A stretch of 64,000 bases of DNA from Onthophagus taurus (GCF_036711975.1 NC_091968.1:11470001-11534000); one strand, 5' to 3'. Numbered from the stretch's first letter, positions 11,388 to 22,165 are shown. Notes: generated from the sequence alone by a model not told the origin. A program made the numbers and translations.

Positions 11388-11843
11388 TACTCTCTTTTTA
11401 AACCAGGAGGAGTAAACGCGAAAGTCAGATTTACACTAGGAAAAATCACCAGAAAATATCACTAGATATTTTGGCGGTAAATTTAAATTAATAATTATTA
11501 TAATAATTATAAATTAAATTAAATTATTATAATAATTATTATTATTATTATACTATTTATTTATTTACTTATTATTGTGAAATTTGTTGTGAACGACTAT
11601 TAGGGTCACGATCCATACCTTGTTCTAAAAAGAACAGATTTAACTCAATTAAATTGAAGACATAAAAGGGTTTAAAAAGAATTTACAACAATGACACAAA
11701 ACTGTCGAATTATCAATAACCTAACTTTCAAAATCAAAATTTAAAATTGCCTGTGTGTGAACCTTCCTCGCATTCAACCAATCACGTGCAAGGTCAATCT
11801 GGTGACAAATTTAAAATACTCCTCCTGGTTTAAAAACAGAGTA
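11388..11843. mobile_element. inverted-repeat MITE, family B, copy 1
   Basis: Termini tactctctttttaaaccagg and cctggtttaaaaacagagta face inward and are flanked by TA (11386-11387 and 11844-11845). A second copy in the opposite orientation lies at 60910-61317 and shares the segments ccaatcacgtgcaaggtcaa and tttggcggtaaatttaaatt. The interior is AT-rich with a run of ttattatta. There is no coding capacity. TA duplication suggests a mariner/Tc1-type source of transposase. It is inserted between the Penelope RT and its upstream ribozyme. Confidence 0.8.
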
Positions 11844-11938
11844 TAGTCAAAATGATGTTTCGTATAAAAATTTTTGAAGAAAATTATCTAGAGTTTGATT
11901 TTGTACTTTTCAACTGGTTTCTATTTTATATAGAATTT

Positions 11939-11980
11939 AAGTCTAACTAGTTTCGGCCCTTGGCCATCTTCAGAGACTCT
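11939..11980 (-). ncRNA. hammerhead-like self-cleaving ribozyme of Penelope type
   Basis: On the minus strand the order is stem I 5' side AGTCT (11978-11974), core CTGAAGA (11973-11967), one extra T (11966), stem II GGCC-AAG-GGCC (11965-11955), GAAA (11954-11951), a palindromic stem III ACTAGT, and a predicted cut after GTT (between 11945 and 11944) followed by the stem I 3' side AGACT. The core fits hammerhead rules C3-U4-G5-A6-N7-G8-A9 ... G12-A13-A14, with H17 = U. Stem III has only three pairs and no loop, which implies pairing between two copies (dimeric cleavage), as known for Penelope-associated hammerhead variants. It lies upstream of, and on the same strand as, the Penelope RT fragment. 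Confidence 0.75.
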
Positions 11981-12339
11981 ACAAATAGATTAACATCCCT
12001 TATCCCATTCATTTTACAAACAAGTTTTTTAATATTTCTTTTTCTTTTGTTAAAAAAGATCACATATCAAAGTCGAAATAAGATTATTAGTTACTATTTT
12101 ACAAAATTAAAGTTTAAAAAGTTGTAAAATGAAATTAAGGACGAAATATTACAAGTGTACAGTTCAAAATTTAAGAACGCTCTTTTTTGACACTTTATTA
12201 AAAAACTTGGGAAAAATTCAAGAATCATCATGTGGCTTTAAAATCGACGATTTTTTTTTAATCAATGTGAAATGACCCAAAAAAACACGTTAAAACTAAA
12301 AAGAAAGTGTGTAAAAGTGACAAACACTAGATTAACTTC
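11981..12339. other. AT-rich stretch, nothing recognised
   Basis: Probably the remaining 5' pseudo-LTR of the Penelope-like element plus unidentified AT-rich DNA. No coding segment or repeat ends were found. Confidence 0.35.
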
Positions 12340-13490
12340 AGTTATAAAACTTCTATTATATGATAACTAACTTCAGGTTTAAAATGTCTACGTCAATTTT
12401 GACATATTTGTAATCTTCATTAAAAATCCTTTAAAATGAGTACAAACACGACATAATTATCCTCAATATTAATGAAGTTATCTTCCGGTTAAGAATGTCA
12501 ACGTCAATTTTGACATGTTTGTAATCGTCGTGAAAAATCCTTTAAAATGGGCGGAGAATTCCGTTTAGGTTGGTAAACGCAAACGGGTTACGATTGCGTT
12601 GGTGATTTGGTGAACGGCCAATTTTTCTATAGACATATGGTTTGATAACAACAGATGGCGCTTTAATGACATTTATTTACAATTTTAATTAATTTATAGG
12701 TACATACCGCTCAATTTATCATAATCTCTTCATTTTCAAAGATAGTATACACTAACCCATTAAATAAATAATTTCGGGCTTCTGCCATTCTTTTTTGTTG
12801 ATTTTAAATTTAAGATGACACCAAACAGCGTTTGCTAGCGGAAAAATCTTACGATTGATAAAATGGCGGCCGTTTAGCAAACACGTTTGAAGCTAGGGTT
12901 GCGTTCACCAGAAATGTTGCCAACAGTTTGGTCTCCGTTTGCAAACGTTGACAGTTGGTGAACGCGCCCAATGAGTCCAAACATGATACGTTTAATTCCA
13001 ATATTACTCGAGATATAAGCAACTTCCGGTTTGAAATGTCAATGTCATTTTGACATATTCTTAATTTTTATAAAATATCTTAATATTTGTCACAAAAACA
13101 AAAACATAATTAAAAAAAATCAAAAATTAAGGTTGGTATTAATATTTAAAAATTAAACTGCTATCTTCATTGTTGCTAACTTCGGGTTTAATGTTTTTTA
13201 TTCTAACTTTTTTGTTTTTTGAGATAAGTGCGTCATCTTTGCACTCATTTTAAAGGTTGTTTAATGAAGATGACAAATATGTCAAAATTGACGTTGACGT
13301 TTCAAACCGGAAGTGATTGTATCTCCATTAATATTAAAGTTAAATATGTCGAGTTTGGACTCATTTTAAAAGATTTTTATGAAGTTAATATATATGTCAA
13401 AATTAATAGTTGAAAGTTCGAATTTTTTGGTTTTTTGAGATAAATATTTGGACCCACCTTAAAGGATATTTTATGAGGCTTAGCTTTATT
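12340..13490. repeat. degenerate repeat of ~115-bp units in both orientations
   Basis: Units share cttccggtttgaaatgtcaa, gtcaattttgacatatttgt and aaaatcctttaaaatgagt. Two or three units run in one orientation at about 12360-12550 and 12975-13090, and the complementary units run at about 13228-13480. The result is a loose large palindrome of tandem repeats. Element H (12590-12972) interrupts it. The single ORFs here (for example MTNMSKLTLTFQTGS) are translations of the repeat and not genes. Confidence 0.65.
12590..12972. repeat. dispersed repeat H, copy 1 (383 bp)
   Basis: This segment is nearly identical along its whole length to 47251-47634. It starts cgattgcgttggtgatttgg and ends ttggtgaacgcgcccaat. 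The outer ends show only a short imperfect inverted match (attgcg / cgcccaat). It is non-coding; several copies of ggtgaacg and its complement occur inside. The high similarity of two copies 35 kb apart indicates recent mobility, but the class is unresolved. Confidence 0.75.
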
Positions 13491-13797
13491 CTTTAAAACA
13501 AATGGTATTTTAGGTCTTTCGGTATTCTGCATTTTTTCTAAAGCGACCCTTACACGATCAATAGTATTAACAATACAACCATCAATCCTCGTGGTAACCA
13601 GTCTCTAATACTTTACTACCTTACAGGATCAATATTATTGTCAATACTTTTGTCAATAAGTTTGCTCAATAAGTGACCGTTTTAACCAAGAACAGGGTGA
13701 ATCTACGTAGTTTTACTCGGTTATTTGCCGGTTTTTCCTTTCCAAATAAGCATAATTGTACAAAAGCTAGCGTAGCTATTATTTTGGTGCTTGGAAC

Positions 13798-13938
13798 CAA
13801 AGGTTGGCACGGGTACTGAATGAAAGTACCTGGGTAACGGGTACGGCTACTTTAATACTATTCGAGTATCAGATACTTTTTACGAGTACTTTTCACAATT
13901 TAGTGAAGTACCCGGGTACTACGCTAAATATCCATATA
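13798..13938. mobile_element. hAT-like terminal fragment
   Basis: The segment begins aaaggttggcacgggtactg and is full of gtacccgggtac-type motifs, the usual subterminal pattern of some hAT MITEs (an end resembling CAGGGTTGGCACGGGTAC). Only one end is present; copy M3 follows immediately. The ORF overlapping it is a repeat translation. Confidence 0.45.
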
Positions 13939-16506
13939 CAGGGTGAGTCAATAGTGCGGGGACGGAAGATAGTGGCTATACTATTGAAAATAAAAGAAAT
14001 GTTTTTATGCCATCATATATTACCATCAAAGCTGTATCGATTAAAATTATTTTCAGCTATACAGGGTGTTTCACTATTCCAGGACCATACTCAACTTCAT
14101 TTTTTTAAATGGAACGCTATGTATTTTTTTACATATTCTGATTTGCTGTCTTAAATGCTACGACTGCATATCTTGTTTTTAAATTTTGAATGCAAGGTTG
14201 CCAAGTTATTATTTTTTTTGTGAAAAAGTTTGAAAATTCAGGTGGTCACTTAAAATTCGTTATCTGCATTAATATTGAATATTGAAGATTGCAATTTGGG
14301 GTGTCGATAAACAAAGCTTGGGTCTTTCGAACACTGTTCATACTATTGGATATCATTGTACAGGGTGTTTAGCAAAAGCGATTAATTTATGCAATGTTTG
14401 GAGAACCATAACTTTGTTATTTTAAATGGAACACCCCGTATTTTTCTAAGGTTTCGGATAGCCTTATTAATTATCTTTCATTTTTGTTAAGCATATGGTA
14501 TCTCTAATACGTGTACTTTTTGAGAAAATTAGACTGCTTTAAAAATGTCGGCATAAACGTGATTTATTAAAAAAAAGTAGGCTTTGAAAAGATTTTTATA
14601 GCAATACGAAGTGTCAAACAATTAAGTTTTGATTTCTCTTTGTTTGTTCATAACGTGTTTCCAAAATCTGTTGTTTGATTAAAATGAATTTTAGTCAAGA
14701 AGAACTTATTGATATGGTATATTTCTTGGGTGCGGGAGAGCGAAATCCATTTCTTGCCTCTAGACTTTACGCTCAACAATTTCCAGAGCGTAGGCATCCT
14801 AGGGTTGAAGCATTTGAAAACCTTCAAGAAAGGTTTGAAAGAACAGGACACGTCAAATACGAAAAAAAAGATCGCGAGAAACGAACCACTCGGGAAGAGA
14901 ACGAACTTTCTGTATTATTAAAGGTAGTTGAAAACCCGCACACTAGTACACGCAAAATAAGCAATGAGCTTAACGTCAGCCAAACGTCTGTTTCAAGAAT
15001 CTTACGAAAATATAAATTTCATCCATACCATATTCAATTAGTACAAGAACTTGATGCAACTGATTTCCAGAAAAGGCTAGAATTTTCGGAATGGGCATTA
15101 GAAAAAGTTCAACAAGAGTATAATTTTTTTGATTATCTATTATTCAGCGATGAGGCAACGTTTCACAAAAATGGCTACGTTAACCGCCATAACTTTCATT
15201 ATTATGATACTATCAATCCTCATTTTATACGACCAGTAGACCACCAACATCGATGGTCTGTAAATGTCTGGGCAGGGATAGTAGGATCTTGTTTGATCGG
15301 GCCGTATTTTTTCGAGGGAAACGTTAACGGAGAATCTTATTGGAATTTTTTGGAAAATCACCTGCCAGCACTTTTAGGAGATGTTCCACTAAACGTTCGG
15401 CAAAGAATGTGGTTTCAGCACGACGGTGCGCCACCTCACTATAGTAGGATAGTTAGAAGACATTTAGACAGAATTTTTGTTGATCGGTGGGTAGGCAGAG
15501 GAGGTCCTGTTAGATGGCCACCACGTTCTCCGGATTTGACAAAATTAGATTTTTTTTGTGGGGATATGTAAAAAGCTTGGTATATGAAGAACCACCAACG
15601 ACGAAAGCAAATATGATGAATCGTATTCGCGATGCGTTTGAAACAATAAACGTAAACATGTTGCAGAACGTTAATGTTTCATTTCTTAGACGAATTGAAA
15701 CTTGTGTTCAACAACAAGGAGGCTATATTGAACATTTACTTTAATTTTGTTTTGTTAATGGTTGTTGCTTAATTCTTCATTGTATTTTTTTTAATATTGT
15801 GTATTGCACCTATATCTTTTTCGACATAAACTTACTTATATGTTCAAAAATGTTGTTCCATAGCCTACATTTTGTAAATAAATCACGTTTATACTGACAT
15901 TTTTAAAACAGTCTAATTTTCTCAAAAAGTACACGTATTAGATATATCATATGCTTAACAAAAATAAAAGAGAATTAATAAGGCTATCCGAAACCTTAGA
16001 AAAATACGGGGTGTTCCATTTAAAATAACAAAGTTATGGTTCTCCAAACATTGCATAAATTAATCGCTTTTGCTAAACACCCTGTACAATGATATCCAAT
16101 AGTATGAACAGTGTTCGAAAGACCCAAGCTTTGTTTATCGACACCCCAAATTGCAATCTTCAATATTCAATATTAATGCAGATAACGAATTTTAAGTGAC
16201 CACCTGAATTTTCAAACTTTTTCACAAAAAAAATAATAACTTGGCAACCTTGCATTCAAAATTTAAAAACAAGATATGCAGTCGTAGCATTTAAGACAGC
16301 AAATCAGAATATGTAAAAAAATACATAGCGTTCCATTTAAAAAAATGAAGTTGAGTATGGTCCTGGAATAGTGAAACACCCTGTATAGCTGAAAATAATT
16401 TTAATCGATACAGCTTTGATGGTAATATATGATGGCATAAAAACATTTCTTTTATTTTCAATAGTATAGCCACTATCTTCCGTCCCCGCACTATTGACTC
16501 ACCCTG
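13939..16506. mobile_element. near-intact DD41D mariner-type transposon with ~630-bp arms (copy M3)
   Basis: Arms 13939-14573 and about 15879-16506 are inverted repeats without net length change: every matched pair of positions sums to 30445. The outermost ends are cagggtgagtcaatagtgcg and its complement, flanked by TA at 13937-13938 and 16507-16508. Two further CAGGGTG ends, each preceded by TA, lie at 14062 and 14361 and are mirrored at 16383 and 16084. The core carries one transposase gene. The arm identity and the single defect in the gene make this the youngest mariner-type copy in the window. Confidence 0.9.
14684..15744 (+). CDS. mariner-type DD41D transposase with one frameshift
   Basis: The reading frame opens near 14675; MNFSQEEL at 14684 is the likely start, matching family N-termini. 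Domains in order: a helix-turn-helix (FLASRLYAQQFPERRHPRVE), a second HTH (TSTRKISNELNVSQTSVSR), then the DDE core with LFSDEATFH (Asp at 15149-15151), WSVNVWAGIVGSCLIGPYFF, WFQHDGAPPHYS (Asp at 15422-15424) and SPDLTKLDFF (Asp at 15548-15550). There are 41 residues between the second and third Asp, hence DD41D, the spacing reported for the insect rosa-type mariner relatives. A T-run after 15550 has eight Ts where nine are needed: the frame is lost and resumes as FFLWGYVKSLVYEEPPTT, ending at a stop at 15742-15744. All three acidic residues are intact. Confidence 0.9.
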
Positions 16507-16507
16507 T

Positions 16508-17269
16508 ATGTGCATTTCTCAAAAAACCCTAATTATCTCCTAAACTATTAATGTTAGGTATGGGACATATGGGATATAAAAGTAGAATGAGACGCCGAAG
16601 ACGACTGAGTAATAAAATATGGGGGGTGCCATTTAAAAAAATGAAGTTATGGTACTTCCAAATTTTGAAAAGTTAACGTGCCATAGTAAAGTGACCAAAC
16701 GTTCTAGACAGCCGTTCTCATATGAAATCATATGGTTGTATAAGAAAAAAATCGAGAAACAATGGGTTCTCTGAAAATATTAAATCAACAAATTGCAATC
16801 AAAGTAGGCGCCGAAATAGTTGCCGGCTTTAAATGTCAAAAAATTGACAGTTTAAACAAATATGGCGCAATTAAGCGAACAACAAAGAATCCAAATATTA
16901 ATGCTGTATGGGTAGGGTGATAGAAAATGCACTCAAAGTGAAGTTTGTACACTGTTCAATAATATTTACCCGGATACACAATCCACAGTATCCAAAATAT
17001 TAAAAAAAGTTCCTTAACATCGGAAGTGTTAAAAACTTTCCAAAAAGTGGACGCCTGAAGACAGCTACCAACGACGAAACTACATTAATGTGTGTCACCG
17101 TACCCATACATTATTAATAATTGTTGAAACTGTCATTTTTTGACTTTAAAGCTGTCAACGGCGTTATTTCGGTGCCTACTGTGATTGTAAATTACTGATT
17201 TAATATTTTCGGACAACGCAGTTTTCTCGATTTTTTTCTTATACAACCATATGATTTGATATGTTCATC
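16508..17269 (+). pseudogene. mariner-type relic, N-terminal transposase only (copy M4)
   Basis: From the ATG at about 16863 the translation gives AQLSEQQRIQILMLYG, SEVCTLFNNIYPDTQSTVSK and a broken linker. This is the helix-turn-helix start of a transposase related to, but distinct from, that of M3. Flanking it are short inverted segments (catatggttgtataagaaaa near 16730 and its complement near 17245). The DDE core is deleted. The left arm 16509-16720 matches 53462-53562 plus 55280-55385 inside the forkhead intron. The right side is interrupted by hAT-1 at 17278. Confidence 0.7.
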
Positions 17270-17509
17270 ATATAGAGCAGGGGTGAGCAACCTTTTTAAT
17301 CAATGGGCCAATTTAAATTTTAAAATTTTTTGGCGGGCCGCACAACAAGTAACACTTATTAATAAATTACAAAACTTTATTTATAACATTAGGATAAAAA
17401 AATATAAAATTAAAAAAAAAGTAAAGATTTTATATATAAATTTTAATGCAAAATAAAAACAAACAAAAAACAGAAAAACGAATTTACTTGAAATTTTTAA
17501 TGAGAAATT

Positions 17510-19190
17510 TGGCACTGTTTTTTCGATACAAGCTGATCAATATCAGCCGGAATTGATGAGGTAGCTACACGTACGCAGCTTTCTAATCATGCATCACTCA
17601 TTCTTGATCGATGGTCAATTTTGATTAATTTCATGGTTGAAAATAATCGTTCGCAAACATACGTACTTCCGAACAGAGACATCATTTGGTTTGCATGTTT
17701 CGTCAAAAGTGGAAATTTCTCAGGGCTGACATAAGATTTAGAAAAAAATTTCGATGTTTACTGAGAAAAATACATTTTTTAAATCGGTATTATTCTGCAT
17801 GTCAACCACTTTCATTCAACAGTCTTCGGGAACCACATCGATATTAAATGGCGAGGAAAACATTTTCATGGAAACCACTGTCTTCTCAGCTTTGAACATT
17901 TTGAATCGTAATTGAAATTCGTTGATTAAAATGTCTATATATTGTGCGTATTCTTGAGAAATAGAAACGTTTTCTTTTTCTAAATGTGGAAAGTGAGACA
18001 CATTATTCTGCAAAAGATGCTGTTTCCACAATTTTAATTTGAGCTCAAAGCCCTGAATTTTATCATACAAATTATGAATAAACTGTCCTTTGCCTTGAAG
18101 TTCCACATTAAGATCATTGAGATGCTGAGTCATGTCGATAAGAAACCCAAAATCGCACTGTTCATATCCAAGAACAATTGTATTTCGCTTTTTAAGTTGT
18201 ATACTCTTTTTAACATTGCACCTCTACTAAACCAACGTACTTCGGTATTAAAATCCACATCGCCATATTCAGTTTCTAAATCTTTCAGGAATTCTTTAAA
18301 TTCACAGTGATTTAACGCGCGCGACTTTATAAAATTGATTACTTTAATTATTGGTACTGTGACATTTGGCAAACTCAATCTTTTCGCACATAAATTTTCC
18401 TGGTGAATTATGCGGTGGTTAACGAATATTTCCCTTGACATTGCTCGTGCTCCATCTGTCGATATAGCAATATCTTTTCTAATAAAAATGAAAAATTTTC
18501 CCACACAGACTTTAGTTCATCGTACAGGTCTTGGCCGGTGTAGTTCCTTTCATTGGAATCGGTGAACACAATTCTTCGGTAATATTAAATTTGGTGTCAA
18601 TACTACCTAACCATATAGCCAGTTGTGCTGTATCGCTAATATCGCAACTCTCATCATGTGCCAAAGAACAGTATTCGAATTTTGCAACGCGTTCACGAAG
18701 CGTTGTTGCTATGTTCTCGGACAAGTCTTCAGTTATCCTTGCAATAGTGAAACTTGATAAACTAATGTTTGAAATAATATTTATTTTGTCAGGAAATGCT
18801 ATTCAGTCAAACATTCTTTTATCATCTCTCCATCCGCAAAGGGTTTCACTTTTTTGTCAGTATTTGACTGACAACAAAACTAGCCTTTACTGCCATATTT
18901 AATAAAATAGCTTGATTTTAAAAAATAGCCTATTGTTTTCTCAAGTTTTTTTCCATTTGATTAAACTTATCTATCCGGAGTTGTCCTGTTAAGTTTTTAT
19001 ATTGTTGTTCATGTTTTGTGTCGTAATGCCTTTTTATGTTATATTCTTTTAATGTCGACACAGTCTCTGAGCATATTAAGCATACAGCTTTATCTTTGAC
19101 GAAACTGAAAAAATTGTCAAATTTCCGCTTTTCTTGATAATGTCTGTGCTCATCCGCAACCTTCCGTTTTTTTGTTTGCTTTTCCGACAT
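17510..19190 (-). pseudogene. hAT transposase (GTF2IRD2/ZBED-like), broken
   Basis: Reading from ATG 19190: a BED-type zinc finger (KAVCLICSETVSTLKEYNIK, RHYDTKHEQQY), then LAHDESCDISDTAQLAIWL (18724-18512), ISTDGARAM, VNFIKSRALNHCEFK, TEVRWFSRGAMLKRVY (18504-18130), ELKLKLWKQHL and, near 17690-17600, FGSTYVCERLFSTMK, the hAT dimerisation motif. The order matches the hAT group that gave vertebrate GTF2IRD2 and ZBED-like proteins. Frameshifts at about 18910, 18510 and 18130 and a stop at 17816 separate the pieces. It could not make transposase as it stands. Confidence 0.85.
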
Positions 19191-19393
19191 GCTATTATGG
19201 ATTAAAAATTTGAAAGTAAAAAAACTCTAATATTACCTTTTTGACAATAATATTGCACTCACACCTTTCAAGAAACACAAGAATTGCTAAAATTGCTAGT
19301 TAAAAGCATACCAGTCTGACTAATTGTGTGACACGTCACAAACAATTGTTCCGGTTGTACTACCATTTTATTATAATTAATTTTATAACAATA

Positions 19394-20765
19394 CAGGTGC
19401 CCATTATGTATGGAATATAGAATATATTGTATTGGTACTAATTATGGAAGAAATATATATATCGACGAATTAAAGTTCTTTTCAGGGTTCAATTGTGGAT
19501 TCAGTTCAAAAGACCAATTTAATTAAAAAAAGAAAAATAAAAAAAAATTAATAAGTTAATAAATTGTTTAATTATTAATACGGGCTTAAATTTTATATCA
19601 TGTGATGTTGTTAACTCGGACTGAATATCCTAAATCGAAATTAAATTCTCAAAAATAACTCTGATTGTTTTGGATTGTTTGTTATTTTTTTAAGCGTCGG
19701 TTCTTCAATTTTTTTATCAAAATGCATAGCGACTAAGTTCTGGCAATCTTGGATTATTTCAAAAATAATTCAAATTTAGGTTTATAAGATACGTCAAAAG
19801 ATAATTTATGTAGAATTTCGGAATGACATACAATGTCGATCAAAATATTTTAAATGTTTTCCTTTTCGTTTTTCCAATTGTATCGATTTGTTGTTTAAAT
19901 TTCTTCAATTTCAGGAATATGGTTTTAAATAAGTCTTTATCATTATCGGTGAATTTTGAAAATAAGATTTTGGAATGGATATGGATCAGATATTCGTATC
20001 AGTCTGAATTACTACAATATCTCGGTAAATGTTCGCTTTATAAAAAAACATTTTATACAAAAGTTGTTTAATATTTTATTTGCCATAATAAGATTGCATT
20101 TAATTGTTTTTAATTCAGAAAACAAATGAGTAACGAATAACACTTGAATTTTTTTAAATGGCAATGTACCCTTTCGTTAGGCTCATTTGATAGAGATTAC
20201 TTTTGTCTTTACAATGACGTAAAATTTTTGTACCCTTATATCAGAAAATTTTTGAAAAAAATTTGAAAATTGTTTATTAATAAAAATTAATCAATGACAT
20301 TAATCTAGATATCCGAGATCGTCAAGTACCTCGAATTATTAACGTAAATTAAATTTGCATACAAAATAAAACAAATAAACGAAAAATTAGTGTACATTTC
20401 CAATAATTCGAGGTACTACGAGGTACTTGACGATCTCGGATATCTAGATTAATGTTATTAATTAAATTTTCTTAATAAACAATTTTTACATCTTTTTCAA
20501 AAATTTTCTGATATAAGGGTACTAAAATTTTACGTCATCGTAAAGAGAAAAAAATCTCTACTAAATGAGCCTAACGAAAAAGTGTATTGCCATTTAAAAG
20601 ACTTCAAGTGTTATTCGTTGCTCATTTGTTTTCTGAAAGAAAAACAATTGAATGCTGTGTTATTATGGCAAATAAAATGTTAAACAACTTTTGTATAAAA
20701 TGTTTTTTTATTAAGTTGATACCTACCAAGATATATACGATATTCCATACATAATGAGCATCCTG
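19394..20765. mobile_element. foldback mariner-type MITE, family I, copy 1
   Basis: Ends caggtgcccattatgtatgg (19394) and its near complement at 20765, flanked by TA. Arms include gtttaatattttatttgcca and a central hairpin around gagatcgtcaagtacctcga / tcgaggtacttgacgatctc. A second copy is at 33142-34066. Copy 1 carries about 590 bp extra between 19420 and 20007 that copy 2 lacks, so another insertion or a longer progenitor is present there. It is non-coding and nested in hAT-1 upstream of the transposase. Confidence 0.8.
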
Positions 20766-20878
20766 TATATGATGGGAGAAAGTCGATAAAATAAATTCAA
20801 TTTTAGAAATGCTTGGCGGGCCGCATAAACATGTTTAACGGGCCACAAGCGGCCCGCATGTTGCTCATCTCTGATATA

Positions 20879-21301
20879 CAGCGTGTCCGGTATCTTCCGC
20901 ATCAGAGCATTATACGGTTGTAGGATACATTATTCTGAAGCGATCTTTCTAATAAAATTCTTTCGAAAAATGTTTATAACACCTGCACGGGAACTGTTTA
21001 ACGACGACTAATAACGGACGACTTTGATTCATCGAAAAAGTTTATTTCTCTTTCCATGACGAATCTATTGGTGAGTACACGTGGGAAACGAGTTATTATC
21101 GGCGTAGCGGACTGGCCGAGGGTAGCACCGATTACCCGAGTCTGAATTGCGATCTGCTGATTGGAGGAAAAACAGTTCGTTTAAACAGTTCCCGTGCGGT
21201 TATTATAAACATATCGAAAAAATTTTATTAGAAAGATCGCTTCAGAATAATGTATCCTACAACCGTATAATGCTCTGATGCGGAAGATACCGGACAGCCT
21301 G
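20879..21301. mobile_element. foldback MITE, family F
   Basis: Inverted arms of roughly 140 bp: cagcgtgtccggtatcttcc at 20879 and ggaagataccggacagcctg at 21301, with continuing matches through gcattatacggttgtaggat. Flanking TA at 20877-20878 and 21302-21303. The loop is relatively GC-rich (cgtagcggactggccgaggg) and non-coding. Its left tip coincides with the right target duplication of hAT-1, so hAT-1 landed on its edge. Confidence 0.8.
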
Positions 21302-21541
21302 TATAGAGACTTATCCTTTATCAAAGTATGCAAAAAAAACATATGCATCCCATTTAAAATAATAATATTGGTTGCCATAGCAACGAAACAAAAACAATAC
21401 AAACAAGCAAATACCGACAAAAAATACGCCACGATTAATAATGATACTTGTATTTGAAAAATTTTTTTTTAAACCACAAATGACGAAGTTATTGGCTACA
21501 TTCCAGACATTTAACACACCTGTATATTGATCGTGTGAAAG
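21302..21541. repeat. right-arm remnant of a mariner-type element
   Basis: It contains catcccatttaaaataataa and ends cacacctgta at about 21525, the typical subterminal motif and terminus of the long-arm elements. The matching left arm was not identified with confidence; it may belong with copy M4. Confidence 0.5.
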
Positions 21542-22165
21542 GCGCATTACACTGTCAATATTATTGTCAATATGCTAAGTTATTGTCAATATTATTGATC
21601 GTGGAAGGGTCAGTTAAGATAAGTTACACCTTTACCTACCAGACGGCATGAAAATCTCTAAAAACGATAAAATGTCGCTTAGTCAAGTGATGTACAGGGT
21701 GTCCAAATTTCGATGGGTTTGCAGGATATCTCAGTTATTATGAAAGATAGAAAGTTGCGGTTTTCGCGAACCTGAGCTACTTTTTTGTGAAACTTATAAT
21801 GCCGCAAACCAAATTTTCATAGACCTCTTCGTTTTTGATATACAGGGAGTATTTCAAAATTTACGATTTTCAGACACCCCCGTATCTCGGCTATCTGGAA
21901 ACTTAGTAAAAAAAGTAAAAACGGGTTCTAATAGATTTTTTCACGGAGAATCCAATGGTGCACGTAGAATTTTTCTAGTCATCACAGTTTTTGAGTTATA
22001 AACACAACTTAGGTTTTTTTAAATGGAACCACCTATATTTTATTTTTTTATTGAACTGGATTTTTGTCAAGCTTTTCAATGATATATAATACTCTATACT
22101 TACCTTTATAATTAACCTCGAAATTGAATAAAATACATTATTTTATAAGTAGGCAATGATAAATA

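Larger units (their letters stand above)
17278..20873. mobile_element. hAT element with 8-bp target duplication (hAT-1)
   Basis: Ends are CAGGGGTGAGCAACC at 17278 and GGTTGCTCATCTCTG-type (ttgctcatctctg) at 20873. Subterminal gggccgc repeats occur on both sides. Flanks atatagag (17270-17277) and atatacag (20874-20881) form an 8-bp duplication with one difference. The interior holds a broken transposase on the minus strand and a second transposon (19394-20765). It is a complete-length but inactive hAT copy. Confidence 0.85.
13542..21614. mobile_element. outer Harbinger-type MITE split by nested insertions
   Basis: Matching inverted ends occur at 13542 (agcgacccttacacgatcaa) and 21614 (complement actgacccttccacgatcaa), both followed inward by ata.tattgacaata. 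They are flanked by TAA at 13539-13541 and 21615-21617, the 3-bp target typical of PIF/Harbinger. Everything between about 13.7 and 21.54 kb (copy M3, copy M4, hAT-1, MITE F and others) can be explained as later insertions. The short ends and non-coding flanks suggest a MITE of a few hundred bp before it was invaded. Confidence 0.6.

Noticed and set aside
13804..14154. 116-codon frame starting MARVLNESTWV
   Set aside because: It spans a hAT-type terminal fragment and the arm of M3; its C-terminal part repeats in the mirrored arm at 16291-16515.
19823..20071. 82-codon frame with a hydrophobic segment
   Set aside because: It crosses the border between an unidentified insert and the family I MITE arm and has no recognisable domain.
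20280..20450. Perfect inverted repeat gagatcgtcaagtacctcga as a terminator or operator
   Set aside because: It is the central hairpin of the family I MITE, repeated at 33470-33600.
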